A DNA stretch of 64,000 nucleotides from Epiperipatus broadwayi (GCA_028023455.1 JAQFVV010000012.1:4182023-4246022), one strand, 5' to 3'. Positions 1 to 12,880 are shown, counted from the stretch's first letter. Notes: generated from the letters alone by a model not told the origin. A program made the numbers and translations.

Positions 1-860
1 GTGTATGACTTAATACATATAGAAATAAATAAATGCATAGATTGATAAATGAATAAATAGATAGATAGATAAATTAATGTGTTGCTAGACTGGTGGATGA
101 GTAAATAACTAGGTACAGAGATAGATATATGGATAGATTGATGGATGACTAAAATAATAGATATATAATTAAATGGATGGTTGTATAGATAAATAGAAAT
201 CATATAGATAGTTAAAAAGAAAAACTGATAGGTAAAAATATAGATTGGGAGAATATTTAAATGGATGCATTAGTATAGAGAGTTGGATATATGTATGATT
301 GGATGAAGAAATAGATAGGTAAACAGATACAAACAAGTAGATATATATATAGATAGACAGACAGATAGATAAACATGCAGATACATGCAGATAAAAAAGC
401 ATTTAAATAGATAGGTAGGTAGACAGATAAATAGATAGATAAAAGATGGATAGGTGGCTAGTCAGTTAAATGGATGGTTGGGTGCATATATAAATATATA
501 GGTAGAAAAACAATTAAATAGATAGTAAGAAATATAGGTAAATAAACACATTAAGAGATAGATAATCAGTTAGGTAGATAAGTAGGTAGTTATATAGATA
601 AGGGATTGATGCATTGTTAAATAGTTAAATGGATGATTGCATGCATAAGTAAATAGATATGCTGAAAGCCAAGCAATAGATAGATAGATACACATCTAAA
701 GAAAAAGACAGATAGATAGACATTTAGGTAGATAGGCAGGTAGACAGATAAATGGATAGATAAGGGATGGATGAGTGGCTAAATTGTTAAATGGATGATT
801 GGATACATAAATAAATAAGTAGATAAACAAGTAAGTAGAGAAATAAGACAGATTTCTGAA
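1..860. repeat. Degenerate GATA/GGAT tetranucleotide satellite with ~160-base higher-order period
   Basis: The whole stretch is built from variants of GATA, GATG, GGTA and AATA, mostly in four-base register. On top of this a longer unit recurs: the phrase GTTAAATGGATGRTTG begins near 465, 624 and 786 (spacings about 159 and 162), with weaker forms near 168 and 255. It is followed each time by GCATA/ACATA, AATAAATA and GTAGATA phrases. The array fades out just after 850 into unrelated sequence. An open frame of 77 codons on the minus strand (169-402) is only the repeat read as Tyr/Ile/Leu-rich peptide and is not a gene. Confidence 0.9.
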
Positions 861-3077
861 CATTTGCAATAACTGAACTGATATGTTTAGTTCCTCTTTT
901 CTCTGAGTTACTTTTGTTATTGGCTCATGTTTTTTCTACATTACTTGCCCTGTTTTATCAGTTTGTTCTCCAGCCTACATTTTGGCTTTTACTCATGTTA
1001 TCATTTGCATACACACACAAATGATTTTTTTCTACTTTTGTATTAATATGAAGAAAAATATATGTTCTCTTTTACTTTTAATAATTATTGGGTCCCTCTC
1101 AAACATAAACAACAGCTCACTCAGTTCACTTCTGCATATCTCCAGCCCTACTCTTTTTTTTCTAGCACAATTACTCTTATTTTATGGCCCCTACTCTATT
1201 TTTAATTTCTCTTACTGCTCTCTCTCTTTCTCTTCTTTATATATTTTTTATTCTGAATCCATTCTTATTCTGTGCAATATCATTAATCAACTCTAACAAT
1301 TTGTTTTTACTAATGTCACTTTGGTTGTGAGAAATGTGATGAAAGTTACTAGTGTCACATTGATTGATGTGCTATCCTGTTGCTTTGTCTTGCATGGTAA
1401 GAATCACCTATTGAAGGAAAACATTACTATAGCTTCTGATATAGGCTTGAAATTTTAATTAGCATCAGTACAAAATCTTTTCTCTGCATAGCTCACTTCA
1501 AAACTGCTTTAACATATAGCTTGCAGTTTGGAATTAGGAAATCAGCATGAAACAGAATCGACATCAGAATGAATGACTGCATATAGAATAAATTTTGAAT
1601 GATACCTTTTTATAACTCTTTATTATCTTTATCATCAATCAAACCATAATATAACCATTCGTATGTTTGTGTCACTTGCCAGCATCAATTTATAATGTAG
1701 ACCATTCTAAAATCTTAAACCCAGAGTGAAAATATTCCATGGTTATCTTTTAAAACATGTGGGAGACCAATCTTGTATACAATGTTATATTATTTTATAT
1801 CAAAAGAAAATAGAAAGAGCTGTTTGTTTTCTTTATCTGTCCTCATTCCAATGCAGAAAGATATAAAATACTTTTCTGACTTTTTTTAATTTTATTCCAA
1901 CTTCTCAAACATTATTAATCCTTAATTTTTGATCTTAGATTGAAATTCACCATTCTATTTACTATAGGAATCAAACAGATTTTATTTATAAATAAATTTA
2001 GGACATATAAAACTAAACAGAGCTCAAAAATACCTTAAAATTTATAAACTGCCTATTTTAAACTTGACTTGCAAAATGACAAGTGATCAAAAACATTTTG
2101 TTTTTCTCTCTTTTGGAGTATCATTATTCTCATATTACCGAATAAATGGTCAATAACATTGTCCATAAATAGCCTTTAAAAATATACAATGTGATTAAAA
2201 CGTACATTAATAATTTTTCTTTTAGTTTCATGGGCAATTTCTTCAATTTACAGTATATATGTGTGTGTACATACACACTTATTGTTCAAATTTTTATCAA
2301 TCAATTAATTCATTGCCTTTCACAATATACTGTAAATATATTGGCAAATACATAAATCAGATTTATTTTATTTTTTTATGTAGTTTATTTCAATGGTATA
2401 TAATGAAGGCAGTTTGTACCCTTTTTATATTTTTTCTTATTTATTTTTATGCTGTTTTATCCTGACTAATGTGGGCTGCACTCAGGTTGATATATATATA
2501 TAGTACCATCAAGGTGTATATCACCCCTTTTGTAAGCAAAGGATACATTATAAAGAAAAAAAAATATTCACAAAATTAAACCTCCAACTGAAACATTTCT
2601 TTTATAACAGAAGTTATAACAGAGTCATATGCAGTTCGAATTTTTATACATTAAAATAGCACATTACTTCATACAGAAATCAACAACTTTTATCTAATAT
2701 AGATATTCATAGATACATGCATACATCTGGATAGGAATATTAGGAATAAATAAGAAATGCCAATTTCATATAAATCTGTTAAATGTAAAAATGATTAATG
2801 TTTTAAATAATGTTAAAAAATAGAAAACAATAATAAATTGCTTGATAAAATTTTGTAAATACAATCATGAGGAAGTTGTGCATAACCATAACAACTAGGA
2901 ATATTATTAAAAAGTCAAAAGAGAAGATAGAAACAGTTTACGAATTATGGTAAACAAAAACAAAGGGATGTTGCTTTTTTTTCTTTTAAAGCATATTCGT
3001 ATTTTTTTTTATATACATTTACCTGTCATAGAGAAAAAATAAAATTTAGCAGACTTTATCTTATCACAGGAGCAATA
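861..3077. other. A+T-rich non-coding DNA, nothing recognised
   Basis: No protein motif, repeat match or RNA gene was seen. The longest open frames (982-1296 plus, 104 codons; 2259-2465 plus, 68 codons) are Phe/Leu/Ile-rich and consist of pyrimidine-rich runs, as expected by chance at this composition. Confidence 0.6.
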
Positions 3078-3331
3078 ATTTATATATTTATGTTCTGTAC
3101 AAAGAAAGTGTATTTCATGGAAGCTTAAAAGTTTATCAACTATTCTTCTAAACAAACAAAAGTGTAATGGCTTAACAACAACGGACTATTTTTTTTTCTC
3201 ATGTATTTATATATTTATGTTCTGTACAAAGAAAGTGTATTTCATGGAAGCTTAAAAGTTTATCAACTATTCTTCTAAACAAACAAAAGTGTAATGGCTT
3301 AACAACAACGGACTATTTTTTTTTCTCATGT
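3078..3331. repeat. 127-base tandem duplication (two copies)
   Basis: Bases 3078-3204 and 3205-3331 are, as far as I can read, identical. Each begins ATTTATATATTTATG, contains an AAGCTTAAAAG segment, and ends in a T-run followed by CTCATGT. The end of the second copy runs straight into the tail of the SINE at 3313-3412, so the unit contains the A-tail of that SINE and its flank. Near-identity suggests a recent duplication or an assembly effect. Confidence 0.9.
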
Positions 3332-3412
3332 GTCATAGCATCAGCCGGAAGCGAACCCGCCAGCACGGGACAACTACCTGTAAAGCAGCTGTCGCTAATC
3401 TATCGACCACTG
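3313..3412 (-). mobile_element. tRNA-derived SINE, copy 1
   Basis: Read on the minus strand this has a tRNA-like head with a B box GCGGGTTCGCTTCC (3346-3359), followed by GATGCTATGACACATGAG and an A-run. The same head, TGACAYATGA junction and A-tail recur at 8008, 16867, 18551 and 53892, so it is a dispersed SINE family, not a tRNA gene. The tail most resembles the copy at 16867. The acceptor stem does not pair properly. Confidence 0.75.
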
Positions 3413-3774
3413 TATTCTAAACAAAATTTCATTTCACTAAAATATTCTTAGAATATATTAGATTTTCAATAAATGTAGACAAATATTTTATATTAAATAT
3501 TAATATCAATAAGAAAGTTAAGTAACTGTGCTAAAAATATATATTACAAGAGGATTATCTGTACAGAAACATTAATTTTAATTCTATTCAGGGTCATTAT
3601 AATATCACAATATCATATCGGGCTACTTTATATCATATAGATGTTTTTTTTCATGAAAGACCTCCAGTTCATGTATATTTCTTATGTGCTTAAGGAGCAT
3701 TATATAACAGTGATACAACACTGTCTTCCTATAAAGAAGTTAGAATAATGAAATCACACACACATATATATATA

Positions 3775-3965
3775 AAATCATAGCTCAAACACATTCAACT
3801 TACCATATAATATATTTAATATATAGGGTATATGAGCACAGACTTTCAGATGACCCATCACTCTCCTCTCTATCTAATAACACTGATACACTCAAGCACA
3901 TATATGCTGAAAAGATAAATAATCACCAATATACGTATTTATATTGTGCATTATAAATAATAAAT
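3775..3965 (-). repeat. Interspersed repeat A, partial copy
   Basis: The reverse complement closely matches 49757-49885: both read TTGGTGATTATTTATCTTTTC, a CATATATGTG segment, ATCAGTGTTAT, GATAGAG, GGAGAGTG, GAAAGTCTG and then CCCTATATAT. This is the 3' part of repeat A. No coding potential was seen. Confidence 0.75.
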
Positions 3966-6900
3966 GGATGATTATTTTCATAGGCATCTAACAGTTAATA
4001 TGAAATCTTGCAACAATATTTCATATTTTCATGTTCTGCTAATATAGCATATTTTATTGTGTGAAACATCTAATAAACACATTCTTGTCAAGCATTTAAT
4101 TCCTACCATGGATTATTAAATCCTATCCAGAAATTTATTTGTTTATCACCATTATTTATGTTATTTTTTTTTATTTTAGGATTAATGATATCAACAAAAT
4201 ATCATTAAGAGACATAAATATTATTATTCCAAATTACAATCTCATCAGTTTATGCAAGTATGATTAATTTATTTAGATTTCAATTCATTGGATTAATTAA
4301 ATTGTAATAAGTTGATATCTTTTATTAAAGTGTAATTATAGACGTGCATATATATTTTCTCTTAGTTATAAATATATATCTATTGTGTTTACATCAGCAT
4401 GGGTCAACATTTAATATCAATACCACATAAAAAGTTTTTCATTTATTATGTTTTGTATATATATATCCATAGTTCATTTATGTATTGCTAAATTAGGGAT
4501 TAATTATTCTATCAGTTAATATATATATTTGTAGATAATATTAGAAGCATAAATTACTTAGTATCAAGTCATTATCTTGTACTTATCCATATTTAAACGG
4601 CTAGCACTTATCAGTAAGTAATTTCTTTATATAATGTATTGGTACAAGTGAGAAAATTTGGATAAGATGTATAAAGTCTCTTATTCTACTTAAGTTAATT
4701 CTATCTTTGATTAATCTATTAATTAAATTTCAGTAGAGTCTTTACCTCATGGGTAACCCAATCCATGTAGCCACAATTATAAAATATATATATAATATAG
4801 GGGATTTGAACATAGATCTGTGTTATAATACCCTATTTAAAATATTATATATATATATGTAATAGTTTAAAACTATTTACCAATATTGTTGATTAAAGTA
4901 ATAAAAAAATCATATATATATAATGATATACATATATGCCGTTACAACCCTTTCAAATAAAAGTGAAAAAAATCTAAATAAAATCACCCTCAAATAGAAA
5001 TATATATATATAAGAAAAAGAATTTAATAAAATTTTATTTAAATTAATATATATATAATGCACAGATGGCAAACTAATTATATAATTATCTAAAGTTTAA
5101 CATCTAAAAACAAGATTGTTTTAATATAAAAGAATAAAAAAAAAGATGTTAATTAGTTAAAGCTAAAAGTTATTTTAATCTTAGAATGGAAATGATTTTC
5201 TATAATGACGTAATAGCAAACATGTCATCGGGCATAAAGTCAGATAAGAGATAAATTAAAAAAATACTAGTGATAAAACTTTGAGTGCCCACTTTAAAAA
5301 ATGCTGGCCAATAACAATGGAAATGAACACACAGTCCACAGAAAAATGTCATCATCATCAATAAGAACAACACCAAGCCAGGCAAGATCGATCCTGGAAT
5401 TTGATAAGTATTCAAAATGATATAAAAAAAAGACTTTTAAGTGGAGATTTAGATTTGGATTGCTCTTGCTGATTGCACGTTATTGAAACATCGTTTATAA
5501 GTATTTTCCTGAAGGTTTGTGATGATGGTGTTCTAGTTGTATTTTTATATTGGACTATTTCCATCATCTAATATATGCGTATTGAATGTCTTTAGAAAAT
5601 TTTTAACTTTATTTAAATATTACAAATATATTCAACTCATAGTTCAATATAAATATATAAATAGTTTATAAGTGTATTGTGGATCTCCAAAATGTAGAGG
5701 TCACTCAATAAATTGTTTTCCATATTTGCACTAGCTTAGGCAGCCTTCTAATTGATATTTTCTGGAAACTGGCCAGCCACAGATTCGTCTCCACCTAGGA
5801 TAGTATCAATATGGGATGGAAGGAACTGTGAACATAGTTATGTGATGTATTAAGGACCGCAAAGACAGACTTCAATAAACCTTCAGCATTGGAAAGTATG
5901 AACTTTTGCTTTAAATGAACTTTAATTAAATAATACAAACTTTTTAAGTAGTAATTTTAAATAAATGTCACTTAATATTTAAAAAAAATCTTTTATCTGA
6001 CTAAAAATTTAAATTTTATTATATGTTTTTATATGTGTGTTTGATATCATTCCATTCTTGTAAATTTCATTTAAATTAATTATTTAAAATAGGTGTAAAT
6101 AGCTGCATAGATTCATAAGATTATGTTAGTTTAAATGTGTTAATTTTGGGCTAATTGTTTCCTAGTTGAATTGGTGCTGGTGGATAGATGTATGGTTGTT
6201 TTATGTCAATGTGATCTGGATACTCAATACCTTGTATTGTGTTAGCATACAGGGCATAATACCCACCTGAATGTATGGCCCAAAAGCATATCCATCATGA
6301 TGTTAATGATCGTAGATCTTTCCTATACTATTGAGTTTATTATGTTCTGATTGGGACAGTAACCCAGCAAGGACCGCTATCCCCATTTACAGAGTATCTT
6401 GTATATATATTTCAAATGATCTCATTTTTATATTACCAATTAGGCAATGGATCATTCCTGTCTGTTGATGAAATTTTTTAATGATCATGGGGTAGATGCT
6501 CATTCCTTCCCACAATGATTTATTTCTGTAATAATATCATGCTACAGATGTAAATTCCTGTCAGCATGATTGTGTTACACTAATAATCTCATTTGCAATG
6601 ATCACATTGGCATATCATTAAGCTAGCATTGACTTAAATATGAGGTTTGAGCCTAATGTTAAAAAGGATTGGGTTGGTTAAATGTGTATTCTATGTAGTG
6701 TATTTTCACTTAGTAAAATATTAAAATTGTATTAAACCTATTAAATGCTTCCATCTGTGCATATAATTTAAATCTAATATACTTAATAGTTAATTTAATC
6801 TTCTGATGTTTGTATTAATGTGTGTGTGTGTGTGTGCGTAATAATAAATGCTTTGTTTAATTAAATTTTGACAGTAACTTATTTTATATATTTTTTTAAT

Positions 6901-8007
6901 AATATTTTTTTTAAAATCAAGAATTAGAAATTTTAAATATTCAGAGTGATATTTTAAGCTCAGCCTCTCCCTGAACTAGTGACTGGGGCTTTCAGTTCAA
7001 TAAAAGAGTAACCTCACCCGTGTGTGTCTGCCGCCTTTATAAATTCTCTAGATTTGAATAGCCTAGTGGTGCCCTGGTATGGCAGATAGTTTTGGGAGGT
7101 TCCATCAATCATTATAATATTAATATAGAGGGAATTTGTATCTTCATTCCTAAGTGTTAGGTATTATGAAGAACTGTTTAATTCTAATACAAAATATGTA
7201 CAGTAATTTCTGCTTTGTAATATGATTTCAGGATAATTCAAATACAATTGTGTAAACATCTCTGTACATGTTGATATAATCTTCCATAAGTATCACTGTC
7301 TAATTTGCTTTTATTTATTTATATCTCTGACCACAGTTGAAAAAGAATCCATTTTCTTTTGTTTTGCAGTAGAACTCTGATTTCACAGTCATTTAAATAA
7401 ACTGCATGGAATTTCATTATTGCAAAATTTTATATATGTAAGTCTTATTTAAAGTTTATAAATGAGACAATACATAAATTTAATTTGAATAAATTATATT
7501 TAGTAATAAAAATCATAGTAATACAGATCATTAAAAAGTAAATCTATGTCAGAATTTGCTATTTAAATTTATTACAATCCAATATTTTAAATATTGCCAT
7601 GATTTACTTAAATATAGCATATTCTCAAATCTCATTTATACTTTCTAATAATGTAATATGATTAAATTTGGTTACAGTATTATAATTATTTCAAACATTG
7701 GGAATATAATAAAAAGTTATGTGCAATTAGAGTTTTTGTATTCATTTCTTTTTGTTATATTTTTATTATATATATTATCTTATTAAAAAAGCTTTTTTTT
7801 ATTCAGGATCAAAATTTTTTATAACTTTAACAGACAAAATTCAAATGTCACATTTTTCTTAATAATATTTCTTATTTTTAAATATCAAATATTTATTTAT
7901 ATTTTATATTCACTTAATATCTATATTTGGTATTCATTCACTCATTCTATTTAATATTGCCTTTTACCTTTATTGCATATTCCTATTCTAAAAAGTATTC
8001 TTGTCAA
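3966..8007. other. A+T-rich non-coding DNA with a few less-simple patches
   Basis: Mostly simple A+T-rich sequence with short TA runs. A short piece at 4797-4835 (GGGGATTTGAACATAGATC) may be an eroded end of repeat A on the minus strand. Patches near 5690-5890, 6160-6560 and 6960-7110 have more balanced composition but gave no recognisable protein, tRNA-like or repeat signal. A 71-codon minus-strand frame at 5200-5415 is hydrophobic with no family I recognise; an exon cannot be excluded, but nothing supports one. A (TG)n run lies near 6820-6836. Confidence 0.5.
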
Positions 8008-8098
8008 GCATTGTTGGCTGAGTGGTTAGCACAGCCACCTTACAAGCAGTTGTCCCAGGTTCGCTTCCCGGACAATCCTTTGACACATGAGAAAAAAA
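8008..8098 (+). mobile_element. tRNA-derived SINE, copy 2
   Basis: A tRNA-like head starts GCATTGTTGGCTGAGTGGTT (A-box-like), has B box CCAGGTTCGCTTCCCGG (8055-8071), then TTTGACACATGAG and an A-run. It is the same family as copies at 3313, 16867, 18551 and 53892. The SINE supplies most of a 60-codon open frame at 7927-8109, which is not a gene. Confidence 0.8.
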
Positions 8099-9313
8099 CT
8101 ATTTTTTAACTGCAAAGCCTATATCATTAATATCCAATATTTTTTTAAACAGAATAATAATTATTTTCAATTTAATCATAAGGAGATTGGTATTTTAAAA
8201 CAAATGTCACTCATACTGGATAGCATAGTGTCTCTCACTCTATTATGAACAAAATATTACTTGATTTTTTTAGCTAGTTACAGTGTTACGAGCAACAATA
8301 TTTATCCTTTCTCTGTTGTAGTGCCATCTATTGTAAACTTGAGTAATTATTGAATATCAGTTGCTATCAAAACTATCTAACTATAAAGGGAAGTTGGCTT
8401 AAGTTACTTGCATTTTAAGCAATTATGTTGATAGTAAAATGTAATATAGGTTTTTATTAAATAATGCATAAGTATACTTATTCTTTCTTTAAATACCAAT
8501 TTCTTTGATAAAAACAAAAAATTAGAAATTGATAAAGGCACAGAGATTTAAATGCACTATCATCTGGTAAACATTTATTTTTCAAGCCGATATTAATGAC
8601 ACTTGAAAAAGAACTGTTCTCTGTTAACAATCATCTCAACAAAATGACACATAAATGTCAATATATATGATAATTGTTTTTTTTAATTTAATTATAACTA
8701 CTATGATGTTTGAAAATTCTTGACTAGTATTTTATCTTGAAAGTTATCATAAAAGATAGAATTTTAATACTTTTTCTTAGCAGAAGTTTCAGATGTACAT
8801 GGAAATTAATAACAATAAAAGTCAGTATACCTATTTTCTACACTTATCTTATTAATTTATTATTTTCTGTACATAATAATGAGGACACTTATCTGTGTTG
8901 GTTTTATTACACTATTTTTTTTCTTTTTAATATAATAATTTTATTTTTATTTGAATATGTAGACATTAAAATTGGAATTTTGCTACTGTAAATAACAGAA
9001 AAAGGTGCATACGATTCCATGATAGTAAATTCTTCTAATGGGATTGGCATAGCTTTTTCCCTAATTCTCATTCCTCTTAAATAGAATGTTTTTAATTAGG
9101 TAATTTAATATATTTTAAAACTGAAAAAATAATAATAATTGGCATTCTTAAACTTTTATACAATAAGGCATTTGTTAAAGGTTTTAAAAAGTTAATATTA
9201 TTTTTTAAAGACAATTGGATCAGAAAAGAAACTAAACCTACATTCCAATCAACCTTTTTTTTTTTAATCCTTAATGAATAAACTTGCATCAATTAGATAA
9301 ACTTCTAAAAGTC
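8099..9313. other. A+T-rich non-coding DNA, nothing recognised
   Basis: No repeat or protein signal. Open frames at 8737-8991 (plus) and 9092-9292 (minus) are short, hydrophobic and Lys/Asn-rich, and look like chance frames. Confidence 0.55.
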
Positions 9314-9453
9314 TAAAAAGATTGAATTAAATAAAATAATATTAAATTATTATTATTATAATTTATTATTATTGTCAATTAATTAAAAAGATTGAATTAA
9401 ATAAAATAATATTAAATTATTATTATTATAATTTATTATTATTGTCAATTAAT
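9314..9453. repeat. 70-base tandem duplication (two copies)
   Basis: Bases 9314-9383 and 9384-9453 read the same: TAAAAAGATTGAATTAAAT through TTATTATTATAATTTATT to GTCAATTAAT. The composition is almost purely A+T. It probably arose by slippage or a small segmental duplication. Confidence 0.9.
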
Positions 9454-9523
9454 TAAATTTTATTACCATTTTTAGACAGTATAATTTTTAAATAGAAATA
9501 TATTGTCTATACTCAACTTAAAA

Positions 9524-9595
9524 TAATTAGAAGGGATAGATGCAGGGAGCTTGAAAGTCTAAGTTCAAATCCCTTCTAATTACATTATTATAATT
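9524..9595 (+). repeat. Repeat A terminal fragment forming a perfect 14-bp hairpin
   Basis: TAATTAGAAGGGAT (9524-9537) is the exact reverse complement of ATCCCTTCTAATTA (9569-9582). Between them lies GAGCTTGAAAGTCTAAGTTC, the characteristic end of repeat A, also seen at 13500, 27050 and 41320. The GTTCAAATCCC segment resembles a tRNA B box, so the repeat end may be tRNA-derived. Confidence 0.7.
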
Positions 9596-12259
9596 ATATA
9601 TTCAATCTATAATATGTGATATTCTCACATATATATATAAACACAATTATTTAGGAAATAAGACACTCTGAGAAAAGTACTTATTACTGCATTGAAACGT
9701 CATCTATTTAGCTATCATAATTTTATTACACAGAAGCTCCTGGAAATAATACTATAAATTCAACATTTATCTATGAGAATATTATAATTAACACAATTAA
9801 ATTCATTATTGTGCATTTAATTAAGAAGGACATTTGTTGTCTTTTGCCTGGATTTAAAATCTAAAACAAACAAAAAATAATAAATAGATTTATTTCAGTT
9901 TGAATTTATACATTATACTAAACAATATTAGAATGCACTAAGCAATATAGATATTAATTCCATATAGTATTTACATATAATTACTACTAATTTCTTTATT
10001 TTTAACAATTACAATAAATTTTAAAATTAGTAATAATATATATTAAGACTATAACCTTAAGATCATGCACCAGAAAAACGACAGTAGAGACCTCTACAAA
10101 TCTTAATACAAGACTTATTTAAAATACAATCTCTTAATTTTTAGTCTATCATAAATTAAATATAAATTGTATGGGTATGAATGTCAAATATATATATTAC
10201 TGATTTTATTTATTTTTGATTTATTATTTTGATTATTAATTTTTGATTATTTAAGAAAAATGCATAGGGACATACATATATGTCCATTAAATATATATTT
10301 TGCAATTTTTGTTTCACATAATCCTTTTTGTAATAAATGATCAAAATCAAGAATGTATTTGAATAGTTCTCAGACATTAAATTTGTTGTTAATCTGAATG
10401 GACTTTTATCTATTTATTTACGTGCAACTAAATATGACCGTGATTTTATATTAATACACAATTATCATGACAACTGTTTCAAACTTTATAATAAAACATT
10501 GTATTAGTAACTTATAAGTTAATTGAGTTGTTTTTTTTTTAAAGTATTCTTTATATTTTAATCTAATTTTTTTTTAGTTGAAAATTATTCAAAAATTACT
10601 TCTAAAAATTTGTACAGTTCTGTTAGGAAAAATATATATATTAATGTTTTCTCTTGCTCAAGACTGTAAGTACATTTGAGAAACAAAAGTACCCCACTGA
10701 TCTTTCATTTTAAGTCTTTGTAAAGTCTGTTCCTAATTTTTACTAACGTCTAATGAAAGTTAAACCTACTTAAAGTGCAGTTTAATGATAAACCTTGAGA
10801 AAATAAAAGGTATGAAATTTGTCTTTACAAAATGCCACCTGTTCTATCTCAATACGTATTTTTAAAGTTAAAAAAAAATTGAATAAATCCCTCTTTCTAT
10901 TTTATATATAAAAATATAAATAATCATGGCTTAACATATATGAAATTGAAATAAAAATAACTGCATCCCCTACTCGTTAGCTATGTATAAATTAACAATG
11001 CCTATCAATAAACGAAAATAATAGAAAACAAAAATGATTATTAGTTCATATATAACTCACGGAGGGAGTGAGGGTGCAGTTACTTCCGTTTCAATTTAAT
11101 ATATGTATATCTTAGGCTTCATTCCTTTTTTTATACTATGTTTCATTTTGTATTTATTTTAATAGTTTTGAATTTTACTAGAAATTATTTTTTAAAAGGC
11201 TAATTATATTTGACAGATACAAGTTAAACAAATTCAAATACTTTTTTAAACATTAGTTTTTCTTTTATTTGTATTAATAAATAATGTTGATAAATTCAAA
11301 TAATGTCATGTTATAATTTTTTAACTCATGGAATGCTGTTAATAACTTTTTTAGATACGATTATTACATTATATATATATATATTACGTAATAGAATAAT
11401 CAAACAAACAAAAAAGATATCAACATTATAAATTAGTTGATATTTAAAGTTTAATATTTGCAGCAATAAAATGCTGATAATTTTTTCAAGTGTGTGTTAT
11501 TCCTTCACATTTGATATTATAATAAAATTTGTACTCAGAAGTTTGCTTGTCATTTGAGGTCTAGAAATGAGAGTCGGGCCATGATTTTGAGCACTTAAGT
11601 TCATCACTCTAAAACTGCACTAAATTTTGCAAGTCACTTCACATATGATCAGATATTTATAGCTGCTCATCATCTTTTTAATGACTAATAACATGCACTG
11701 CATATATCCATAAGGTGAACAAAATTCTTCTTGAGATACATAAACTTTTAAAAATTGTAACATATATTAATGAATTAATTTTCATAATAAATCTTAGATA
11801 TATTTTCAAAATATCATTTATCAACTTTAATTATTTATATAAAATTATTTTATTACTTAACTTTTAATATACTAATTTATGTGTGAATCTAATAATATTT
11901 ATTGCATTTTGATTACCATATGTTTTAAACAATAGACTGCATAAAATATGAGCATTTTCAAAACAAATATTCATTACAAATTTAAAAAACTTTTCATATT
12001 ACTTATCAACATAACCCCACTGATACAATATTCTAAAAGTATTTTTTCATAAATTAATATGTATTTTTGTCTCATATTAAACCTAGTCATTTAACAATAA
12101 CAATTAAAAAAATAAAAAAAACTAGTTAAAGTTAAAAAAAATCTTTTGTTAAAAAAAGAGTACTTCTATGTGAATTGATTATTTTGTCTATGGAAGAGGA
12201 TTATATTTTTCATTGATAAGTTTTGTCATACAATATAAAGAACGACATCAATGATATAC
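9596..12259. other. A+T-rich non-coding DNA, nothing recognised
   Basis: Long A and T runs and TA microsatellites. I see no protein motif, RNA gene, or match to other repeats in the window. Confidence 0.55.
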
Positions 12260-12395
12260 CACCCTACATGGTTTAGCACAGTGGTAGCAAATTTGATTTG
12301 AGATTGAGAGTTTCCATAATCGATTCTGGTGCTCACTTTTCAGATGCTCAACTTTTTATGAACTTCTGAGCAATAAAGCAATGAGCCTTTTTTAA
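12260..12395 (+). mobile_element. Possible tRNA-derived SINE of a different family
   Basis: An A-box-like segment TGGTTTAGCACAGTGGTAGC (12269-12288) is followed about 45 bases later by a B-box-like AATCGATTCTGG (12317-12328), the spacing expected of a pol III promoter. The anticodon region does not form a clear tRNA. It lacks the TGACAYATGA tail of the main SINE family. No second copy was found, so this is tentative. Confidence 0.35.
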
Positions 12396-12697
12396 ATGAT
12401 ATATTTAAATTTAGAAAAAAGTTAGCCACAAGCTTTATAGTGTTTGTTTTTTTGTTTTGTTTTTCGAAACAGAAATCATTGTCAAAGATTTAAATAGTAA
12501 TCACATTCCCCTATATAAAAAATATATGCAACATCCATTTTGCTACATTAATACATAACATTTTTTTTTTCTTTTTTGAATGTCAGTGAATGTTTTAATC
12601 ACTTAATATGATCTTTACCAATATATATATATATATGTTGAAATGAATGTTTTCATGGGTAAAAGATGTTTTAATGAAGCATGTTTTCAGGATTATC

Positions 12698-12880
12698 GTA
12701 TTTATTAGAATAAAATAATTTTTTTACCAACATTTTGATAATACTTGTCCTCACTGGGTGAAAAAATGTATAGAGTAATAATATCTGTATAATTATTTAT
12801 ACATTTTTCACCCAGTTGATGATAAGTATTATCTTATTGAAATGTTGATAAGAAATTTATTTTCTTTTAATAAACATATT
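12698..12880. repeat. Palindrome with a Penelope-type hammerhead-like motif
   Basis: Left arm about 12,698-12,775 and right arm about 12,791-12,880 are inverted copies, including ACTGGGTGAAAAAATGTATA against TATACATTTTTCACCCAGT. The right arm, read on the plus strand, has TTGATGA (12816-12822), a TAAG/CTTA stem (12823-12826 and 12833-12836), then TTGAAATGTTG. This resembles the CUGAUGA - helix II - GAAA core found at Penelope-like element ends. It is degenerate: the first core C is replaced by T and two extra T lie before GAAA. Repeat U follows directly. Confidence 0.55.

Noticed and set aside
1-860. CRISPR-like or coding repeat array
   Set aside because: Units are degenerate tetranucleotides with no spacer/repeat alternation and no coding signal.
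982-1296. 104-codon plus-strand frame
   Set aside because: Composition is Phe/Leu/Ile/Ser from T-rich sequence; no motif and no support.
5200-5415. 71-codon minus-strand frame with hydrophobic segments, possible membrane protein or exon
   Set aside because: No recognisable family, no flanking splice structure or neighbouring exons, and such frames are expected by chance here.
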